Below are positions 16,813 through 25,396 of a stretch of DNA of 64,000 nt, piece after piece. The stretch is taken from assembly GCF_002531575.1 (NCBI RefSeq), contig NZ_NWTI01000023.1, positions 1 through 64,000 of the forward strand, in the 5' to 3' direction. The notes below the pieces were generated by a model, which searched no databases, had not been told where the DNA came from, and saw only the letters and a program-made list of their open reading frames with translations. Position 1 is the stretch's first letter, and each line of letters begins with the position of its first letter. The DNA comes from Bradyrhizobium sp. Y36. GTDB taxonomy: Bacteria > Pseudomonadota > Alphaproteobacteria > Rhizobiales > Xanthobacteraceae. A program made the position numbers and the translations under genes.

Positions 16813-17049
16813 TTACAGATAGCGCGTCAGCTCGGCCTTGAACTGCCCGTAGACGGCGTCCTCGATCTGGCTGCGCGTGATCCCGATGTCACGCAGGGCG
16901 CGGTCGTCGAGCTCGTTCAGCGTCTTGACGGCGGTCCGGCGCTCGATGCGATCGAACAGCGCACAGGTGAGGTTGAAGAGCGATGCAAGAAAGCCGCTCG
17001 TGGAGGACGGGCGTAAACTCTGCCCGGCAGTTTGCGAAATGATGGTCAC
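16813..17049 (-). CDS. DUF1127 small protein
   Basis: A 78-residue protein. The GTG at 17049 is preferred because GGAGAAGAAAA stands directly before it; the only ATG-type alternative adds 24 low-complexity residues. The C-terminal half, VKTLNELDDRALRDIGITRS, then QIEDAVYG, is the DUF1127 (YjiS-like) motif. Small DUF1127 proteins in alphaproteobacteria affect RNA turnover, phosphate or carbon homeostasis and stress; CcaF1 of Rhodobacter is an RNA-binding example. The positively charged middle (LFDRIERRTAVK) would fit RNA binding. It is divergent from a MocR-type regulator, which likely controls it. Confidence 0.85.
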   Translation of the reverse strand: MTIISQTAGQSLRPSSTSGFLASLFNLTCALFDRIERRTAVKTLNELDDRALRDIGITRSQIEDAVYGQFKAELTRYL

Positions 17050-17235
17050 TTTTCTTCTCCGGCCTGATGGGCCGCGCGGCGAAGCAATTGCCGTCGGCGC
17101 AGGCGCACTCAGCGCTTGCACCCCATTTGCCGTCGGATTGCTCTCGCTTTCCTCGGCTCAATCGCGGACCTTGATGGAACTTAAATGCTCCAGTACACTT
17201 CTCGGAGCAAGTAAAACATTGCTCTCGGTGCAATA
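17050..17235. promoter_or_regulatory. Divergent DUF1127/MocR promoter with inverted repeats
   Basis: TGCTCC (17186-17191) pairs with GGAGCA (17204-17209), and GAGCAA (17205-17210) pairs with TTGCTC (17219-17224), just before the MocR start. Overlapping inverted and direct repeats are typical of MocR/PdxR operators, so this is a candidate autoregulatory site. Confidence 0.4.
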
Positions 17236-18579
17236 ATGTCCAAGTTCGAGTACGTGAAGCTTGCCGATGCCATTGCCTCGGATATCTCTAACGGCACGTT
17301 AAGGCCCGGCGATCGGCTGCCGCCGCAGCGCAATTTTGCCTACGACCGTGGCATTGCAGTCTCGACTGCGAGCCGTGTTTATACGGAATTGCTTCGTCGC
17401 GGCCTCGTCGTCGGCGAAGTCGGACGCGGCACCTTCATCTCCGGCGACATCCGGCGCGAGGTCGAAGCGTTGAGCGAGCCGCGCGATGCGCGCATCGACT
17501 TCGAGGTCAATTACCCGTTGTTGCCGCAGCAATGGGCGATGATCGCCAAGAGCCTTGCGGGGCTCGAGCGCGTCGACGCGCTGGAATCCGCGCTGCGCGT
17601 CTCGACCAGCACCGGCACCAAAAGCGCGCGCAATGCCGCCGCCGCCTATCTCGCGCGCAAGGATTTCACGCCGCAGGCCGAGCAGATCGTGTTCACCGCC
17701 AACGGCAAGCAATCGCTCGCGGCGGCGCTCGCAGCACTGGTCCCGACCGGCGGCCGCTGCGGCGTCGAGGCGCTGACCTATCCTTACGTCAAGAGCATCG
17801 CGGCGCGGCTCGGCATCACGCTGGTCCCGATTCCGATGGACGAGTTCGGTGCGCGGCCCGATGCGATCCAGAAGGCGCATCGCGAGGCACATCTGTCGGC
17901 GCTGTATCTGCAGCCGATCATCCAGAACCCGCTCGGCGTCACCATGAACGCGACGCGGCGCGCCGACATCATGCGCGTCGCCGAGAAGCTCGACCTCACC
18001 ATCATCGAGGACGCCGTCTACGGCTTCCTCGCCGACGACACGCCATTGGCCGCGCTCGGGCCGGACCGCTGCATCGTGATCGACAGCCTGTCCAAGAAGG
18101 TCGCGCCCGGCCTTGCGCTCGGCATCATGGTCGCGCCGCCGCGTTTGCGCGAAAGCGTGATGAGCGCGGTCCGCACCGGCGGCTGGATCGCTTCCGGCCA
18201 CGCGCTCGCATCCGGCCAGCGGCTGATGGCCGACGGCACCGTCGCCGAACTGACGCGGCTCAAGCGCATCGACGCCGCGCGCCGCCAGCAGACCGCGGCA
18301 CGGCTGCTCGCCGGCTACGAGATCGCCGCCGACACCCGCGCCTATCATCTGTGGTTGACGCTGCCGCCGCACTGGCGCTCGCAGACCTTCGTCGCCGCGG
18401 CGGCCCGGCGCGGCATCGCATTGACGCCGTCCTCCACCTTCGCGATCGCCCACGGCCATGCCCCGAACGCGGTGCGCCTCGCGATCGCCCCGCCCACCTT
18501 CGAGCAGCTCGATTCCGGCCTGCGCACCCTCGTGTCGCTGCTCGGCACCAAGGAAGAGGATTTCGACTCGACGGAGTAG
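17236..18579 (+). CDS. MocR-family (GntR-aminotransferase) regulator
   Basis: A 447-residue fusion. Residues 1-70 are a GntR winged helix (ADAIASDISNGTLRPGDRLP, RGIAVSTASRVYTELLRRG, GEVGRGTFISG). Residues 95-440 are a fold-type-I aminotransferase domain. The cofactor lysine is K287 in DSLSKKVAPGLALGIM, and YLQPIIQNPLGVTMNATRR carries the substrate/cofactor-binding asparagine. MocR proteins bind PLP as a sensor and regulate vitamin B6, GABA, taurine or ectoine genes. The only divergent neighbour here is the DUF1127 gene. The convergent YdcF-like gene begins 10 bases after its stop. Confidence 0.93.
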   Translation: MSKFEYVKLADAIASDISNGTLRPGDRLPPQRNFAYDRGIAVSTASRVYTELLRRGLVVGEVGRGTFISGDIRREVEALSEPRDARIDFEVNYPLLPQQWAMIAKSLAGLERVDALESALRVSTSTGTKSARNAAAAYLARKDFTPQAEQIVFTANGKQSLAAALAALVPTGGRCGVEALTYPYVKSIAARLGITLVPIPMDEFGARPDAIQKAHREAHLSALYLQPIIQNPLGVTMNATRRADIMRVAEKLDLTIIEDAVYGFLADDTPLAALGPDRCIVIDSLSKKVAPGLALGIMVAPPRLRESVMSAVRTGGWIASGHALASGQRLMADGTVAELTRLKRIDAARRQQTAARLLAGYEIAADTRAYHLWLTLPPHWRSQTFVAAAARRGIALTPSSTFAIAHGHAPNAVRLAIAPPTFEQLDSGLRTLVSLLGTKEEDFDSTE

Positions 18580-18589
18580 CTCGCGCGGC

Positions 18590-19186
18590 TCACTCCGGCC
18601 ATTCCGCGATGAAACCCCTCGCCTTGTAAGGCTCGATCTTGTCCCATTCGTGCAGCATGCGGCGGCGAAATTCGGCGTCCGTGTGCCACAGCGCGCGCGG
18701 CGTCGCGAAGCTGTCCACGGTGAGCAGCATCTTCGCAACCTCCGGCCAATGCCGGTGCAGCGTCATCGGATAGCGCCGCGCAGTCCAGGTGTTGCCGAGG
18801 CAGATCACGCTGCGGATGTTGGCAAGGCCGAGCGCGGCATCGATGATCGGCAGCGAGAACATCACGTTCTCGCCGGTGTTCATGGCGCGGTGCTCTTCGA
18901 GGACAAGTTCCGCCGGAATACCCGCGTCGACCATCGCGGCCTTGATCAGCGCGCACTCGGATTGCTCCGAGCCCGGCGTCACCCCGCCGCTGACAATCGC
19001 CCAGCGGAAATAGCCCCCGCGCCACAGGCGCGCCGCGGTCTCGGCGCGCAACATCTCGTCCTCCCTGGTGCCGAACACGAACAACAGATCGGCCGGCACC
19101 AGCGGCGTCTCGATCAGGTGCCTGCGATTGATCTCGGCGATCTCGTCCGCGGCAGGGAGGCGCGTGGTGGGAGGCTCGGGCGGCAT
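18590..19186 (-). CDS. YdcF/DUF218-like protein
   Basis: A 198-residue protein. ADLLFVFGTREDEMLRAETA, WAIVSGGVTPGSEQSE, LVLEEHRAMNTGENVMFSLP and SVICLGNTWTARRYPMTLHR match the DUF218 (SanA/YdcF) fold, a Rossmann-like domain. The ExxSxNTxEN-like loop binds a ligand, reported for YdcF as S-adenosylmethionine. It has no membrane segment, unlike SanA, so it is cytoplasmic. Role unknown. It is convergent with the MocR gene and follows the membrane protein gene at 19251 on the same strand. Confidence 0.85.
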   Translation of the reverse strand: MPPEPPTTRLPAADEIAEINRRHLIETPLVPADLLFVFGTREDEMLRAETAARLWRGGYFRWAIVSGGVTPGSEQSECALIKAAMVDAGIPAELVLEEHRAMNTGENVMFSLPIIDAALGLANIRSVICLGNTWTARRYPMTLHRHWPEVAKMLLTVDSFATPRALWHTDAEFRRRMLHEWDKIEPYKARGFIAEWPE

Positions 19187-19250
19187 GGCCGCACGATGCG
19201 ACAGCTGCGCTGGCGCGCGAACTCACGTTTGATTGCGGCTGGTTGCAGAG

Positions 19251-19844
19251 CTACGGCAGCAGCGATTCCGGCAGATGCGCGAATGTGTAGGTGCGCGGCT
19301 GGTTGCGCCGCAGGAAGCCGCCGACCTGCCAGGCGAACAGCGCGGCAAATCCGAGGATGAACAGCACGCCGGCGAACTCGCCGATCGCGAGGGCGCGGAT
19401 CAACAGGCCCGCCATCGCAACCGTCAGCACCGCGAGGAATGCCAACGCCGCCGCATAGGCGATGCGGCCAAGGCCGGCGGTGAGCACCGCGCGGCTGCCG
19501 GCCTTGGCCATCCGCACATGCAGTTCGACGATGAAGGCGCGAAAGCCGTTGTCCTGCGGCGCCATCAGCGCCGCGGTCTGCCAGCTCGTCGACAGGATCG
19601 AGATGCGGCGGCCGGAGGCGTGGGTGACATCGGCGCGAAAGCGGTGCTGCTGCATTGAGACCGGGCGGAACGACAGCCGGATCGCACTGATCTCGCCATA
19701 GGGCCACAGGCCCGAGCGGCCGGCGATGTGCCAGGACAGGCCCGCGTCCGTGAGGTCGAAACGATGCGCCGAGCCGATCAGCGACGCCTTGTAGGCGTAG
19801 CTCGCACCCGAGGCGCCTTGCGCGTCCGAAGCTTGCGTCGCCAC
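19251..19844 (-). CDS. Conserved membrane protein of unknown function
   Basis: A 197-residue protein. GTG at 19844 is preferred, as GAGGGG stands seven bases before it; an ATG at 19889 in the same frame is the alternative and would bring its start within 15 bases of the divergent gene. Residues 15-105 form a PH-like or beta-rich cytoplasmic part (HRFDLTDAGLSWHI, LWPYGEISAIRLSFRP, RISILSTSWQTA). Two hydrophobic segments follow (IAYAAALAFLAVLTVAMAGL and AGVLFILGFAALFAWQVGGF). I do not recognise a named family. It is divergent from the 19904 gene and may be in one transcript with the YdcF-like gene 64 bases downstream. Confidence 0.75.
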   Translation of the reverse strand: MATQASDAQGASGASYAYKASLIGSAHRFDLTDAGLSWHIAGRSGLWPYGEISAIRLSFRPVSMQQHRFRADVTHASGRRISILSTSWQTAALMAPQDNGFRAFIVELHVRMAKAGSRAVLTAGLGRIAYAAALAFLAVLTVAMAGLLIRALAIGEFAGVLFILGFAALFAWQVGGFLRRNQPRTYTFAHLPESLLP

Positions 19845-19903
19845 AATCAATCCCCTCGGCGATCCGCTTGCGCGATCGCCCTCGCCCATCCTACAAGCGA
19901 GAC

Positions 19904-20338
19904 ATGGTTGAGACGACCTTTTTTCCGCGCCGCCTGATTCTCGGCGCCGCCATGATCTCCGGCGTGCTGCTGGCACTCGCGGTGCACATGCTGGGCGCGC
20001 GCTACGGGCTCGACCTCGGCGGGCTCTGGCGCTCCGACACCCACGAGTTCATCCCCGCAGGCGCGGCGGTCGCCTGGTGGCTGATCGCCACGGTCGGATT
20101 CTCCGGCGGCTATTTCACCGCGACGTTGATGCAGAGCGCCGCCGACGGCCAGATTCCGCAGCGGATGCGCCAGTTCCTGATCGCGGTCGGCGTGCTGCTG
20201 CTCGCGGGCGCAGGCCAGGCGGCCTCCGCGCCGAGCCCGATACCGACCGTCTCGGGCGTGCTGGCCGGGCTCGCCGCGCTGTGCCTCGGCGCGGTGATGG
20301 CATTTTGCGGCGCCCATTTCGCGCTGCGCCGCGGATAG
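19904..20338 (+). CDS. Four-helix membrane protein, unknown function
   Basis: A 144-residue protein starting MVETTFFPRRLILGAAMISG. Four hydrophobic segments are visible, at about 10-30, 50-70, 88-105 and 112-137. It has few charged residues and no recognised domain. The start at 19904 has only a weak upstream GCGAG. The stop codon (TAG, 20336-20338) is the first triplet of a dispersed repeat that reads TAGAGCATGATCC, so the repeat may have reset the end of the gene. It is convergent with the large GGDEF-EAL gene. Confidence 0.7.
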   Translation: MVETTFFPRRLILGAAMISGVLLALAVHMLGARYGLDLGGLWRSDTHEFIPAGAAVAWWLIATVGFSGGYFTATLMQSAADGQIPQRMRQFLIAVGVLLLAGAGQAASAPSPIPTVSGVLAGLAALCLGAVMAFCGAHFALRRG

Positions 20339-20400
20339 AGCATGATCCGGAAGAGTGTGAAGCGGTTTTCCGGATAGATCATGGTCAAACAATAATCTCC
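20339..20400. repeat. Dispersed palindromic repeat (AGCATGATCCGGAA type)
   Basis: It reads AGCATGATCCGGAAGAGTG, then GAAGCGGTTTTCC, then GATCATGGTC; the ends are inverted copies. Same family as 14714 and 28561. It fills the gap between two convergent genes, so it probably also acts as a hairpin end. Confidence 0.85.
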
Positions 20401-22800
20401 TCACGCCGACGCCAGCAGGCGCGGGCGACCCAGCATGATCGTCACGTCGGAGGCGGGACGCGGCTTGCTGAACAGATAGCCCTGGGCCTGGTCGCAGCCC
20501 TCGCGCCTGAGCAGCTCGAGCTGGGCGTCGTTCTCGACGCCTTCCGCCGTGGTGACGATCCCGAGGCTGCGGCCAAGGCCGGTCACGGCACGGATGATCG
20601 CCATGGAATCGTCGCGCGTCGCCAGCTCCGACACGAAGCTGCGGTCGATCTTGATCTTGTCGAACGGAAAGCTGCGCAGATAGCTCAGCGAGGAATAGCC
20701 GGTGCCGAAATCGTCGAGCGAGATCCGCACCCCCATGCCGCGCAGCTCGTGCAGCGTCGCCAGCGTCGCCTCGCTGTTCTGCAGCAGCACCGATTCGGTG
20801 ATCTCGAGCTCGAGGCGCCGCGCATCGAGTCCCGAGGCGGCCAATGCCTCGGTCACCGACGCGATCAGGTTCGGATTCTTGAACTGGACCGGCGACAGAT
20901 TGACGGCGAGGTCGACGTCGTCAGGCCATGTGGCCGCGTCGGTACAGGCGGCGCGCAGCACGAATTCACCGAGCTGGACGATCAGTCCGGTCTCCTCGGC
21001 CAGCGGGATGAAGTCGACCGGGGAGATCAGGCCGCGCTGCGGATGATTCCAGCGCAGCAGCGCCTCGAAGGCGACGACGCGACCGCTGACGACGTCGCGG
21101 ATCGGCTGGTAATACGCCTCGAACTCGCTGCGTTGCAGGGCTGCGCGCAGATCCATTTCCAGGAGGCGCCGCGCCTGCGCGCGGGCGTCCATGCCGGTTT
21201 CGAAGAAGCGATAGGTGCCGCGGCCGTCCGCCTTGGCGCGGTAGAGCGCAAGGTCGGCATTCTTCAGGAGTTCGTCCGGATGGCTGCCATCCTGCGGCGA
21301 CAGCGAGATGCCGATCGAGACGCCGATCAGGATCTGATGACCGTCGATCTCGTAAGGCGCCGAGGTGACCTCGACCAGACGGCCGGCAAGGGATCGCGCA
21401 GCGGTCTCCTCGGACCGGCCGATCTGGACCACGGCAAACTCGTCGCCGCCAAGCCGGGCCACGGTGTCGCCGTCGCCGACCGTCTCCTTGAGCCTGCGGC
21501 CGACCTCCTTCAACAAGGCGTCGCCGATGGGATGGCCGAGCGAGTCGTTGATATCCTTGAAGTGATCGAGATCGAGACAGAGCACTGCGAGCTGATCGCC
21601 CGAGCCGGTCCGGCGCAGCCCCTGCTCGAGCTGCTCGTGGAACAGCACGCGGTTCGGCAGACCGGTCAGCGCGTCATGGCGCGCCATGTGCGAGATCTTG
21701 GCCTGCGCCTCCAGCCATTCGGTGATGTCCTCGAAGGTCGCGACCCAGCCGCCGCCCTGCATCGGCTGGTTGACCACCCGGATCGAGCGCCCGAACCGGC
21801 TGACGATGTCGGTCGTGGTGCGCCCCTCGCGCGCATCGGCGACGAGGCGGGCGAAGAACTCGTCCGCGTCGCCCTGCCACTGGCCCCTGGCCTGCTCGTC
21901 CCTGAGCACGTCGACCAACAGACGGCCGGTCAGCGCGACGTCGGTGCGGCGGAGCATCGCCGCGTAGCGCTCGTTGAAAAGAATGACCTTGCCGTCCGCG
22001 TCGAACATGCAGAGCCCCTGCGACATGTTCTCGAGCGCCGAGTCCAGCACCATTTGCTGGGCGCCGAGCTCGCTCCTGGCGCGGCGGTCGAGCAACGCGG
22101 CCACGAGCGCGATCGCGATGATCGCGACCGCAGCGCTGGCGGTGAGGAAGGACAGCGAGGCCGGCGGGATCGACAGGCCGCCGATCGCCAGCGTCGGATC
22201 CGGCGTCAGCAGCACCGCGCCCATGGCGGTGAAATGATGCGCGACGATGGCGACCGTCAGCAGGGCAGTCGCCGACAGCGCATGGAAGAGGTCGTCGCGT
22301 CGCGCGGCCACGAACAGTGCGAGCGCAGCGAAGAGAATTCCCGACAGCACCGAGATGGCGACCGTGCTTCCGATCCAGTCCACCCGCGCCGGTATCTCCA
22401 GCGCCGCCATGCCGGTGTAGTGCATCGCCGCGACACCGGCGCCGACGATGGCGCCGCCGAGGACGATCCACACCGTGCGCGAGGACGAGACGGCAATGCT
22501 CAGCCCCACGAAGGTCACGGAGATCGCGAAGACCAGCGACAGGATGGTCACCGGGATGTTGTAGGCGCCCGCGCCTCCCGGTCCGTAGGCGAGCATCGCG
22601 ATGAAATGCGTCGCCCAGATGCCGCATCCGCTGACGGCGGCATCGAGGCCGAGCCAGACCAGACGCCCGAGGCCGCGCGTCGCGCGCGCCCGGTGGAACA
22701 GGCTGATCGCCGCCGCGCTGGCGAGCAGACAGACCGCGCCGCCAAGCGCGACGAGCCGTAAATCGTGCTCTTCGGTGAGACAGTAGAGAACTTGATGCAT
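20401..22800 (-). CDS. MHYT-PAS-GGDEF-EAL cyclic-di-GMP regulator
   Basis: A 799-residue protein, counted from the ATG at 22800, which has AGAGG just upstream; a GTG at 22824 is possible. Residues 1-235 are a seven-helix MHYT sensor with the three motifs THFIAM (64-69), MHYTGM and HHFTAM, proposed to bind copper and sense O2, CO or NO. A PAS domain follows (SALENMSQGLCMFDADGKVI). The GGDEF domain has an intact RLGGDEFAVVQ. The EAL domain has intact FEALLRWNHP, LEITESVLL and DDFGTGYSSLSYLR, so both synthesis and breakdown of c-di-GMP are possible. It resembles Pseudomonas NbdA/MucR. It could couple gas sensing to motility, but no genetic link to the flagellar block is evident. Confidence 0.95.
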   Translation of the reverse strand: MHQVLYCLTEEHDLRLVALGGAVCLLASAAAISLFHRARATRGLGRLVWLGLDAAVSGCGIWATHFIAMLAYGPGGAGAYNIPVTILSLVFAISVTFVGLSIAVSSSRTVWIVLGGAIVGAGVAAMHYTGMAALEIPARVDWIGSTVAISVLSGILFAALALFVAARRDDLFHALSATALLTVAIVAHHFTAMGAVLLTPDPTLAIGGLSIPPASLSFLTASAAVAIIAIALVAALLDRRARSELGAQQMVLDSALENMSQGLCMFDADGKVILFNERYAAMLRRTDVALTGRLLVDVLRDEQARGQWQGDADEFFARLVADAREGRTTTDIVSRFGRSIRVVNQPMQGGGWVATFEDITEWLEAQAKISHMARHDALTGLPNRVLFHEQLEQGLRRTGSGDQLAVLCLDLDHFKDINDSLGHPIGDALLKEVGRRLKETVGDGDTVARLGGDEFAVVQIGRSEETAARSLAGRLVEVTSAPYEIDGHQILIGVSIGISLSPQDGSHPDELLKNADLALYRAKADGRGTYRFFETGMDARAQARRLLEMDLRAALQRSEFEAYYQPIRDVVSGRVVAFEALLRWNHPQRGLISPVDFIPLAEETGLIVQLGEFVLRAACTDAATWPDDVDLAVNLSPVQFKNPNLIASVTEALAASGLDARRLELEITESVLLQNSEATLATLHELRGMGVRISLDDFGTGYSSLSYLRSFPFDKIKIDRSFVSELATRDDSMAIIRAVTGLGRSLGIVTTAEGVENDAQLELLRREGCDQAQGYLFSKPRPASDVTIMLGRPRLLASA

Positions 22801-22913
22801 TGCGGGCCTCTGATGGACCCGCACTTGACCCGATCAATATGGACAGGTGGTAACCGGCTACGCGACTGTTGCTGCAATGGTGAACGGAAGATGTGCTCAT
22901 TCCCTCAGATTGT

Positions 22914-24323
22914 TCATCCCCGCGACGACGCGCCGAGACCGATCACGATTGCCGCGAGCAGCAGGACCGACGCGGACACGATCAGCGACAGATGGAACCC
23001 GGTCATGAACGTCCCTTCCGCGGCCACGAGCGAGCCGAACAGCGCCACGCCGAGCACGCTGCCGGTCTGCCGCGTGGCGTTCAGGACGCCGGCTGCGATG
23101 CCGGAGCGCGCCTTGTCGACGCTGCCCAGCAGGGTCGAGGTCAGCGGCGGAACCAGCAGTCCCAATCCGCAGCTGATCGCGATCAGCTGCGCGCAGATCA
23201 TCCAATAGCGCGTGTCTGGCGCGATCCACAGCAGGCCGAGACAGCCGAACGCCGAGATGCAGGCACCGGCCACGATGGTCGGGCACGGGCCGATGCGCTC
23301 GGCCAGGCGCGGCGCCAGCAGATTGACCGGCAACACTGCCCCCATCATCGGCACGAAAGCGAGCCCGGTCCACCACGCCGACAGTCCGTTGATCCGCTGG
23401 AAGTACAGGCTGAGCACGAAGATCAGGCCGTAGATCGCGATGTTGACGAGCAGGCCGACCAGCGAGGTCAATGCGAACAGCCGGTGGCCGAACAACGACA
23501 ACGGCAGCATCGGTTGCGCCGCGCGCCGCTCGCGCCAGACAAAGAGCGCGCCAAGAACGCCGGCGCCGGCAAAGGCTGCGATCACGAAGGGATGGTCCCA
23601 GCCGAGCGCGCCGCCTTCGATGATCGCGCCGGCCAGCGCCCCCAGCGCGCCGATCGCGGCAAGCTGGCCGGGCAGATCGATCTCGCGCAAGCGCGCCCGC
23701 GTGGTCTCGCTGGCGTAGCGCCAGGTCAGCCACAGGCCGGCGAGCCCGATCGGCAGATTGACCAGGAAGATCGCGCGCCAGCCGACCAGCGTGATCAGCG
23801 CGCCGCCGACGAAGGGGCCGGCAGTGAGCGCAAGGCTCGCGCCGGCCGCCCAGACCGCGACAGCGCGGCCGCGCGCGCGGTCGTCCGGGTAGGCATGATT
23901 GAGCAGCGCGAGCGAGTTCGGCACCAGAATCGCCGCGGCCAGTCCCTGGACCAGCCGCGCGCCGATCAGCACGACCGCATTGGGCGACAGCGCGCAGGCG
24001 AGCGAAGCTGCGGTGAAGATGGCGAAGCCCGCCATGAAGACGCGCTTGGCGCCGATCCGGTCGCCGAGCGCACCGGCCGTGAGGATGAAGGCGGCAAAGG
24101 CGATGGTGTAGGCGCTGACCACCCATTGTAGCTCGGCAACGCCGCCGCCGAGCGTCTTGCCCATCGCATCGAGCGCGGTGTTGACGATGGTGACGTCGAG
24201 CTGCACAACGCCATAGCCGAGGCTCATCGCCGCGAGCGTGAGAGTGGTTGCAAGGCGCGAGCCGGCGCGCGGCGTGCCGGCCCTGCCGTCGAAGGTTTCA
24301 TATTTGATGGTATTGGCTCGCAT
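22914..24323 (-). CDS. DHA2-family MFS drug efflux transporter
   Basis: A 469-residue protein with 14 predicted membrane helices. Motif A is AGALGDRIGAKRVFMAG. QLDVTIVNTALDAMG is the helix-1 motif D of the EmrB/QacA group. LVPNSLALLNHAYPDDRARG and ASLALTAGPFVGGALI contain the antiporter motif C. It probably exports hydrophobic drugs using the proton gradient. The ATG at 24323 is chosen because GAGG lies about nine bases upstream; 24347 is an alternative. There is no adjacent regulator or membrane-fusion (EmrA) gene, so it may work alone. Confidence 0.9.
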   Translation of the reverse strand: MRANTIKYETFDGRAGTPRAGSRLATTLTLAAMSLGYGVVQLDVTIVNTALDAMGKTLGGGVAELQWVVSAYTIAFAAFILTAGALGDRIGAKRVFMAGFAIFTAASLACALSPNAVVLIGARLVQGLAAAILVPNSLALLNHAYPDDRARGRAVAVWAAGASLALTAGPFVGGALITLVGWRAIFLVNLPIGLAGLWLTWRYASETTRARLREIDLPGQLAAIGALGALAGAIIEGGALGWDHPFVIAAFAGAGVLGALFVWRERRAAQPMLPLSLFGHRLFALTSLVGLLVNIAIYGLIFVLSLYFQRINGLSAWWTGLAFVPMMGAVLPVNLLAPRLAERIGPCPTIVAGACISAFGCLGLLWIAPDTRYWMICAQLIAISCGLGLLVPPLTSTLLGSVDKARSGIAAGVLNATRQTGSVLGVALFGSLVAAEGTFMTGFHLSLIVSASVLLLAAIVIGLGASSRG

Positions 24324-24409
24324 GCTGCGCCTCGATTGCAGCCCCATGCGACCTATACCCTCTCAGCTCGCCGTCATGCTTCGAGAATGATCGAATAATG
24401 ATTTTGCGC

Positions 24410-24445
24410 GGAAAGCGCCGCGCGGGAGACCGCACGGCGCTTTCC
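24410..24445 (-). terminator. Hairpin behind the yciE-like gene
   Basis: GGAAAGCGCCG pairs with CGGCGCTTTCC (11 bp), extended by GCGG/CCGC after one mismatch, with a GAGA loop. It lacks a clear T-tract on the minus strand, so it may be a weak or factor-assisted terminator. Confidence 0.5.
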
Positions 24446-24460
24446 TGGTTCAGTCTGAGC

Positions 24461-24967
24461 TTAGCTCGCCGCGCGCAAATTCACCTTGCTCTCGGCCAGC
24501 GCGGTGAGCTTTTTGTCGGTCGCCTTCTCCTCCTCCAGCGTCTTGGCGAGCACGGCGGCGCAGTCGCTGCGGCCGAGCTGCTTCGCCCAGGCGATCAGGC
24601 TGCCGTAGCGCACGATCTCGTAATGTTCGGCGGCCTGCGCCGCGTTGATCAGGGCGGCATCGAGCACAGCCTTGTCGGCGACCTCGCCCGCGGTCTCGTC
24701 GGCTTCCTCGATGATGCCGTCGATCGCGGGGCAGTCGACCGCCTTCACCGGGACGCCGTGCATCTTGAACACTTCCTCGAGCCGCGCGACGTGCTGCTTG
24801 GTTTCCTCGAGGTGCGTCAAAAAGCCCTGTTTCAGCTGCGGATCGGTGGCCTTGCTGGCCATTTTCGGCAGCGCCTTGGTGAGCTGCTGCTCGGCGTAAT
24901 AGATGTCCTGAAGCTGATGCACGAACAGGTCGTTCATGGTTTTGATGTCTTTTGTGAAGAGTCCCAT
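24461..24967 (-). CDS. YciE-like ferritin-fold stress protein (DUF892)
   Basis: A 168-residue, all-helical protein. MGLFTKDIKTMNDLFVHQLQ and DIYYAEQQLTKALPKM, then EETKQHVARLEEVF and AAEHYEIVRYGSLIAWAKQL, carry the conserved Glu and His residues of the diiron four-helix bundle (ExxxH-type). Members are induced by osmotic and general stress and are thought to handle oxidants or metal. The RBS AGAGGATCGG precedes the ATG. It stands alone, with 430 bases of apparently empty DNA upstream. Confidence 0.92.
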   Translation of the reverse strand: MGLFTKDIKTMNDLFVHQLQDIYYAEQQLTKALPKMASKATDPQLKQGFLTHLEETKQHVARLEEVFKMHGVPVKAVDCPAIDGIIEEADETAGEVADKAVLDAALINAAQAAEHYEIVRYGSLIAWAKQLGRSDCAAVLAKTLEEEKATDKKLTALAESKVNLRAAS

Positions 24968-25396
24968 CGTTCCGATCCTCTATGGTTTCGGGAACACGCA
25001 GGCGCAGGCGTGCATGAAAAGCCGCTTATCCCTGCCATGTTCGATTGCTGATGGAGGCCTAACGAGCGCGCGGGACCGGCGTTCCAAAAATGCCGGCATC
25101 GCTTGCGCTGGAACAATGCCGGCGGTGCCAGGATCTGAAATGGTGCTGGCCGTATGGACGCGCGATCCGAGCCGGTATCTCGACTCATATGCTTAACGCG
25201 CCTCCGATGTGAACCGCGTATGACAGAGATGGCCGGTCCGACGCAGAACCTATTGTTGTCAAGGGCTGCACAAGCCGCTGTTTTTGCATTAAATGAGCTG
25301 GATCATGCCGAGCGATCGATGCCTGCCTTTGGCCATGATCGCACCCGACTGGCCAATGCCTGGCCCGGTCGGTCTTGCCCCCCGCCGGGAGGATGA
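24968..25396. other. Gene-poor stretch between yciE-like and flippase-like genes
   Basis: 429 bases between divergent genes. No open frame with a ribosome-binding site, no strong hairpin and no recognised repeat was seen. It presumably holds both promoters. GGGAGG at 25387-25392 is the ribosome-binding site of the next gene. Confidence 0.5.

Noticed and set aside
20077..22761. An 894-codon plus-strand frame opposite the GGDEF-EAL gene
   Set aside because: The minus-strand product has intact MHYT, GGDEF and EAL motifs; the plus frame has no recognisable domain.
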